Shown: positions 6,991 through 8,684 of the stretch, piece by piece | How positions within the stretch are numbered: position 1 is the stretch's first letter | Layout of the letters: each line of letters starts with the position of its first letter | NCBI GenBank assembly: GCA_028290685.1 | Contig: JAQGJI010000088.1 | Location: forward strand, 1 to 8,684 | DNA: 8,684 nucleotides | DNA from: Devosia sp. | GTDB lineage: Bacteria > Pseudomonadota > Alphaproteobacteria > Rhizobiales > Devosiaceae | Direction: 5' to 3' | The notes under the pieces: generated by a model | What the model was told of the DNA's origin: nothing | What the model saw: the letters and a program-made list of their open reading frames with translations, nothing else | Databases searched by the model: none | Translations under genes and position numbers: made by a program

Positions 6991-7092
6991 GGCAGCGCTG
7001 TCCTGGCGCTGCCATCCCCGCGTGGTCGCTCCCGCGGGCAAGCCCGGGGTGACGACCTGTGTGACAGAATCGCTCGTGAGGCATCGCCTCGC
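6991..7092. repeat. Hairpin-rich spacer with degenerate REP-like sequence, copy 3
   Basis: Three hairpins fall between rnpB and rsmH. GGCAGCGC (6991-6998) pairs with GCGCTGCC (7006-7013) around a 7-base loop. CGGG-CAAG-CCCG spans 7035-7046. GAGGC (7078-7082) pairs with GCCTC (7086-7090). CCATCCCCG (7012-7020) and CCCGGGGTGACGACC (from 7043) resemble the arms of the other two palindromic elements, but the copy is degraded. No T-run is present. The stretch to 7196 must also contain the promoter of the dcw cluster; ACTATAGG (7105-7112) is a possible -10 region, but no good -35 was found at the right distance. Confidence 0.5.
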
Positions 7093-7196
7093 TTGCGCAC
7101 ACCCACTATAGGAAACAGAATCTTAAGCGTCCCTGGGTCAATGTGCCGACAGGTTTACGAACCGGTGCTGTTGCCGGGTTTGGAGTAGTCGCATCG

Positions 7197-8198
7197 ATGG
7201 GCAAGCGGTCCCTGCCCGAGAGCAGTTCCCCTGGCAGTCCGCACGTGCCGGTTCTTCTGGACGAGGTGGTCAGGGCATTGTCGCCACTGGCCGGCAAGCG
7301 CGTCGTGGACGGCACGTTCGGCGCGGGCGGCTATTCGCGCGCGCTGCTCGAGGGGGGCGCCAGCATCGTCGCGATTGACCGCGATCCCGGCGTTGAACCG
7401 TTTGCCGCGGCGCTGAGCGCCCAGTTCGGCGACCGTTTCACCTTCCTGAGCGGCACCTTTTCCCAGCTCGACAGCCTTGCCGCCGATCATGGCCCCATCG
7501 ATGGCGTCGTGCTCGATATCGGCGTGTCCTCCATGCAGCTCGACCAGGCGGAGCGCGGCTTTTCATTCATGCGCGAGGGGCCACTCGACATGCGCATGAG
7601 CGCCCAAGGCCAGAGCGCCGCCGATCTGGTCAACGGGCTCGAAACCGAGGCGCTGGCCAATCTGCTTTATGCCTTTGGTGAGGAACGCAAGTCCCGCCGC
7701 ATTGCCCAGTTCATCGCCCAGGCGCGCGAGGCCGCACCCATCCAGACCACGACCGAGCTGGCCCGAATCATCGAAAAAGCCATCGGCCGCAAGCCCGGCG
7801 ATGCGCACCCCGCCACCCGCTCGTTCCAGGCGCTGCGCATTGCCGTCAACGCCGAGTTCGATCAACTGGTCGAGGCGCTGTTCGCGGCCGAGCGGCTGCT
7901 GCCAGCGGGCGGGCGGCTGGCGGTGGTCACGTTCCATTCCCTGGAGGACCGCATCGTCAAGCGGTTCTTTGATCCCGAAAAGGGTGGTCCGGCCCAGTCC
8001 CGCCACCTGCCGCAAGCTGAAACCGAAGCGCGGCGCTGGGTTGATGTCGCCAAGGCCACCAAACCGGGCGAGGCCGAACTTGGCCGTAATCCGCGAGCCC
8101 GTTCGGCCATTCTGCGTGCTGCAACCCGCTCGCAGGCGCCGGCCCGGCCGGTCAAGTTCGACGGGCTCGGCGTGCCCACCGTGCGGGGCGCCCAATGA
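7197..8198 (+). CDS. rsmH: 16S rRNA (cytosine(1402)-N(4))-methyltransferase
   Basis: Methylates N4 of C1402 in the ribosomal decoding site, using SAM (formerly mraW). The protein has 333 residues, against 313 in E. coli. Landmarks: HVPVLLDEVVRAL (16-28), SAM-binding DGTFGAGGYS (38-47), AIDRDP (59-64), GVVLDIGVSSMQLDQAERGF (103-122), DMRM (131-134), HPATRSFQALRIAVN (204-218), and VVTFHSLEDRIVK (243-255). The ATG at 7197 has a TGGAG Shine-Dalgarno (7181-7185); the GTG at 7143 in the same frame would add 18 residues before the usual family start. The gene opens the dcw cluster here and overlaps ftsL by ATGA, suggesting translational coupling. mraZ, which normally precedes it, is missing. Confidence 0.97.
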   Translation: MGKRSLPESSSPGSPHVPVLLDEVVRALSPLAGKRVVDGTFGAGGYSRALLEGGASIVAIDRDPGVEPFAAALSAQFGDRFTFLSGTFSQLDSLAADHGPIDGVVLDIGVSSMQLDQAERGFSFMREGPLDMRMSAQGQSAADLVNGLETEALANLLYAFGEERKSRRIAQFIAQAREAAPIQTTTELARIIEKAIGRKPGDAHPATRSFQALRIAVNAEFDQLVEALFAAERLLPAGGRLAVVTFHSLEDRIVKRFFDPEKGGPAQSRHLPQAETEARRWVDVAKATKPGEAELGRNPRARSAILRAATRSQAPARPVKFDGLGVPTVRGAQ

Positions 8199-8578
8199 TC
8201 CGCAATCTCAACATCATACTGATCTTTACCAGCGTTCTGATGCTGTCGGGGGTTTATGCGCTCAAGTTCTCGATCGAGAACACGGCCAGCGAGCGAACTG
8301 CGTTGATCGCCCTGATCGACAGCCAGGAGGGCGATCTGTCGCTGCTCAAGGCCGACGAGGCAGTGCTGAACCAGCCCGGCCATATCGATCCCATCATCAA
8401 GCGGCACCAGTTGGCGCTGGCGATGGAGCCGGTGAAACAGGAGCAGTTCGGCGCGTTTGCCGCCATCCCCATGCGCCCTGCCAAGCCCAACAGCGCCGCG
8501 ATGGATTCCCTGTTCCTTTCGCTTGAGGCGGGGATCGATCCCATCGACGCCATTCTTGAACTCGAGGGCATCCAATAG
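8195..8578 (+). CDS. ftsL: Cell division protein FtsL
   Basis: A 127-residue bitopic inner-membrane protein of the divisome, expected to join FtsB and FtsQ and to help activate septal peptidoglycan synthesis by FtsWI. Residues about 5-24 form the membrane helix (LNIILIFTSVLMLSGVYALK) after a short cytosolic N-terminus. A periplasmic helical segment with heptad-like hydrophobics follows (about 30-60), then LNQPGHIDPIIKRHQLALAMEPV, the alphaproteobacterial version of the conserved FtsL block. The C-terminal part (about 85-127) is variable. FtsL is poorly conserved, so the call rests on architecture, that block and position between rsmH and ftsI. The ATG overlaps the rsmH stop (ATGA), and the stop TAG shares its G with the next GTG. 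Confidence 0.9.
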   Translation: MIRNLNIILIFTSVLMLSGVYALKFSIENTASERTALIALIDSQEGDLSLLKADEAVLNQPGHIDPIIKRHQLALAMEPVKQEQFGAFAAIPMRPAKPNSAAMDSLFLSLEAGIDPIDAILELEGIQ

Positions 8579-8684
8579 TGGCCGTTACCTCCGAACATTC
8601 TGGCTCAACCATTGCGCTGGACGGCGCGCGCAAGGTGCGCGGCAATCTCACGCAGGCCCGCATACGCTGGATGGTGCTGGCGCT
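8578..8684 (+). CDS. ftsI: Start of FtsI (penicillin-binding protein 3), truncated by window end
   Basis: Only the first 35 codons are visible, beginning MAVTSEHSGSTIALDGARKV (GTG start) and running into RIRWMVLA at the edge, which looks like the beginning of the N-terminal membrane helix after a basic cytosolic stretch. The GTG overlaps the ftsL stop by one base (TAGTG). FtsI is the septal transpeptidase and normally follows ftsL in this cluster. No catalytic motif lies within the window, so the identity rests on gene order and N-terminal layout. Confidence 0.8.
   Translation, partial: MAVTSEHSGSTIALDGARKVRGNLTQARIRWMVLA

Overview
The window reads as chromosomal DNA of an alphaproteobacterium of the order Hyphomicrobiales, most plausibly near Devosia or Pelagibacterium. 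The basis is the high GC content, an rnpB gene directly followed by the rsmH-ftsL-ftsI start of the division and cell-wall (dcw) cluster, a DUF2336 protein, and an ArsR-methyltransferase regulator coupled to metF. The genus is inferred from family resemblance and was not tested by a search. All genes lie on the + strand.

Left part (1-2311): the 3' half of a monofunctional heme catalase ends in a strong intrinsic terminator (836-865). A roughly 300-base spacer with a REP-like palindromic element follows, then a DUF2336 protein of unknown function.

Middle (2312-4548): a second spacer carries a larger REP-like element (2392-2526). Just before the next gene is a perfect 20-bp AT-rich palindrome, the likely operator of a methionine-metabolism unit. 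That unit is an ArsR-type DNA-binding domain fused to a SAM-methyltransferase-like domain, followed 11 bases later by metF (5,10-methylenetetrahydrofolate reductase). It probably senses S-adenosylhomocysteine or SAM to adjust methyl-group supply.

Next (4549-6546): a spacer with a hairpin and a TTCAG direct repeat leads to a membrane-anchored Pro/Ala-rich protein with a duplicated acidic-aromatic C-terminal motif. A cytosolic TerB plus J-domain co-chaperone (DjlA-like) follows.

Right part (6543-8684): the rnpB promoter overlaps the co-chaperone's stop codon and drives RNase P RNA. After a hairpin-rich spacer the dcw cluster begins with rsmH, ftsL and the start of ftsI, joined by ATGA and TAGTG overlaps. 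No mraZ gene is present in the usual position before rsmH. I did not see a defence system, mobile element, tRNA or CRISPR array. The least understood items are the Pro/Ala-rich membrane protein, the DUF2336 protein and the REP-like family.
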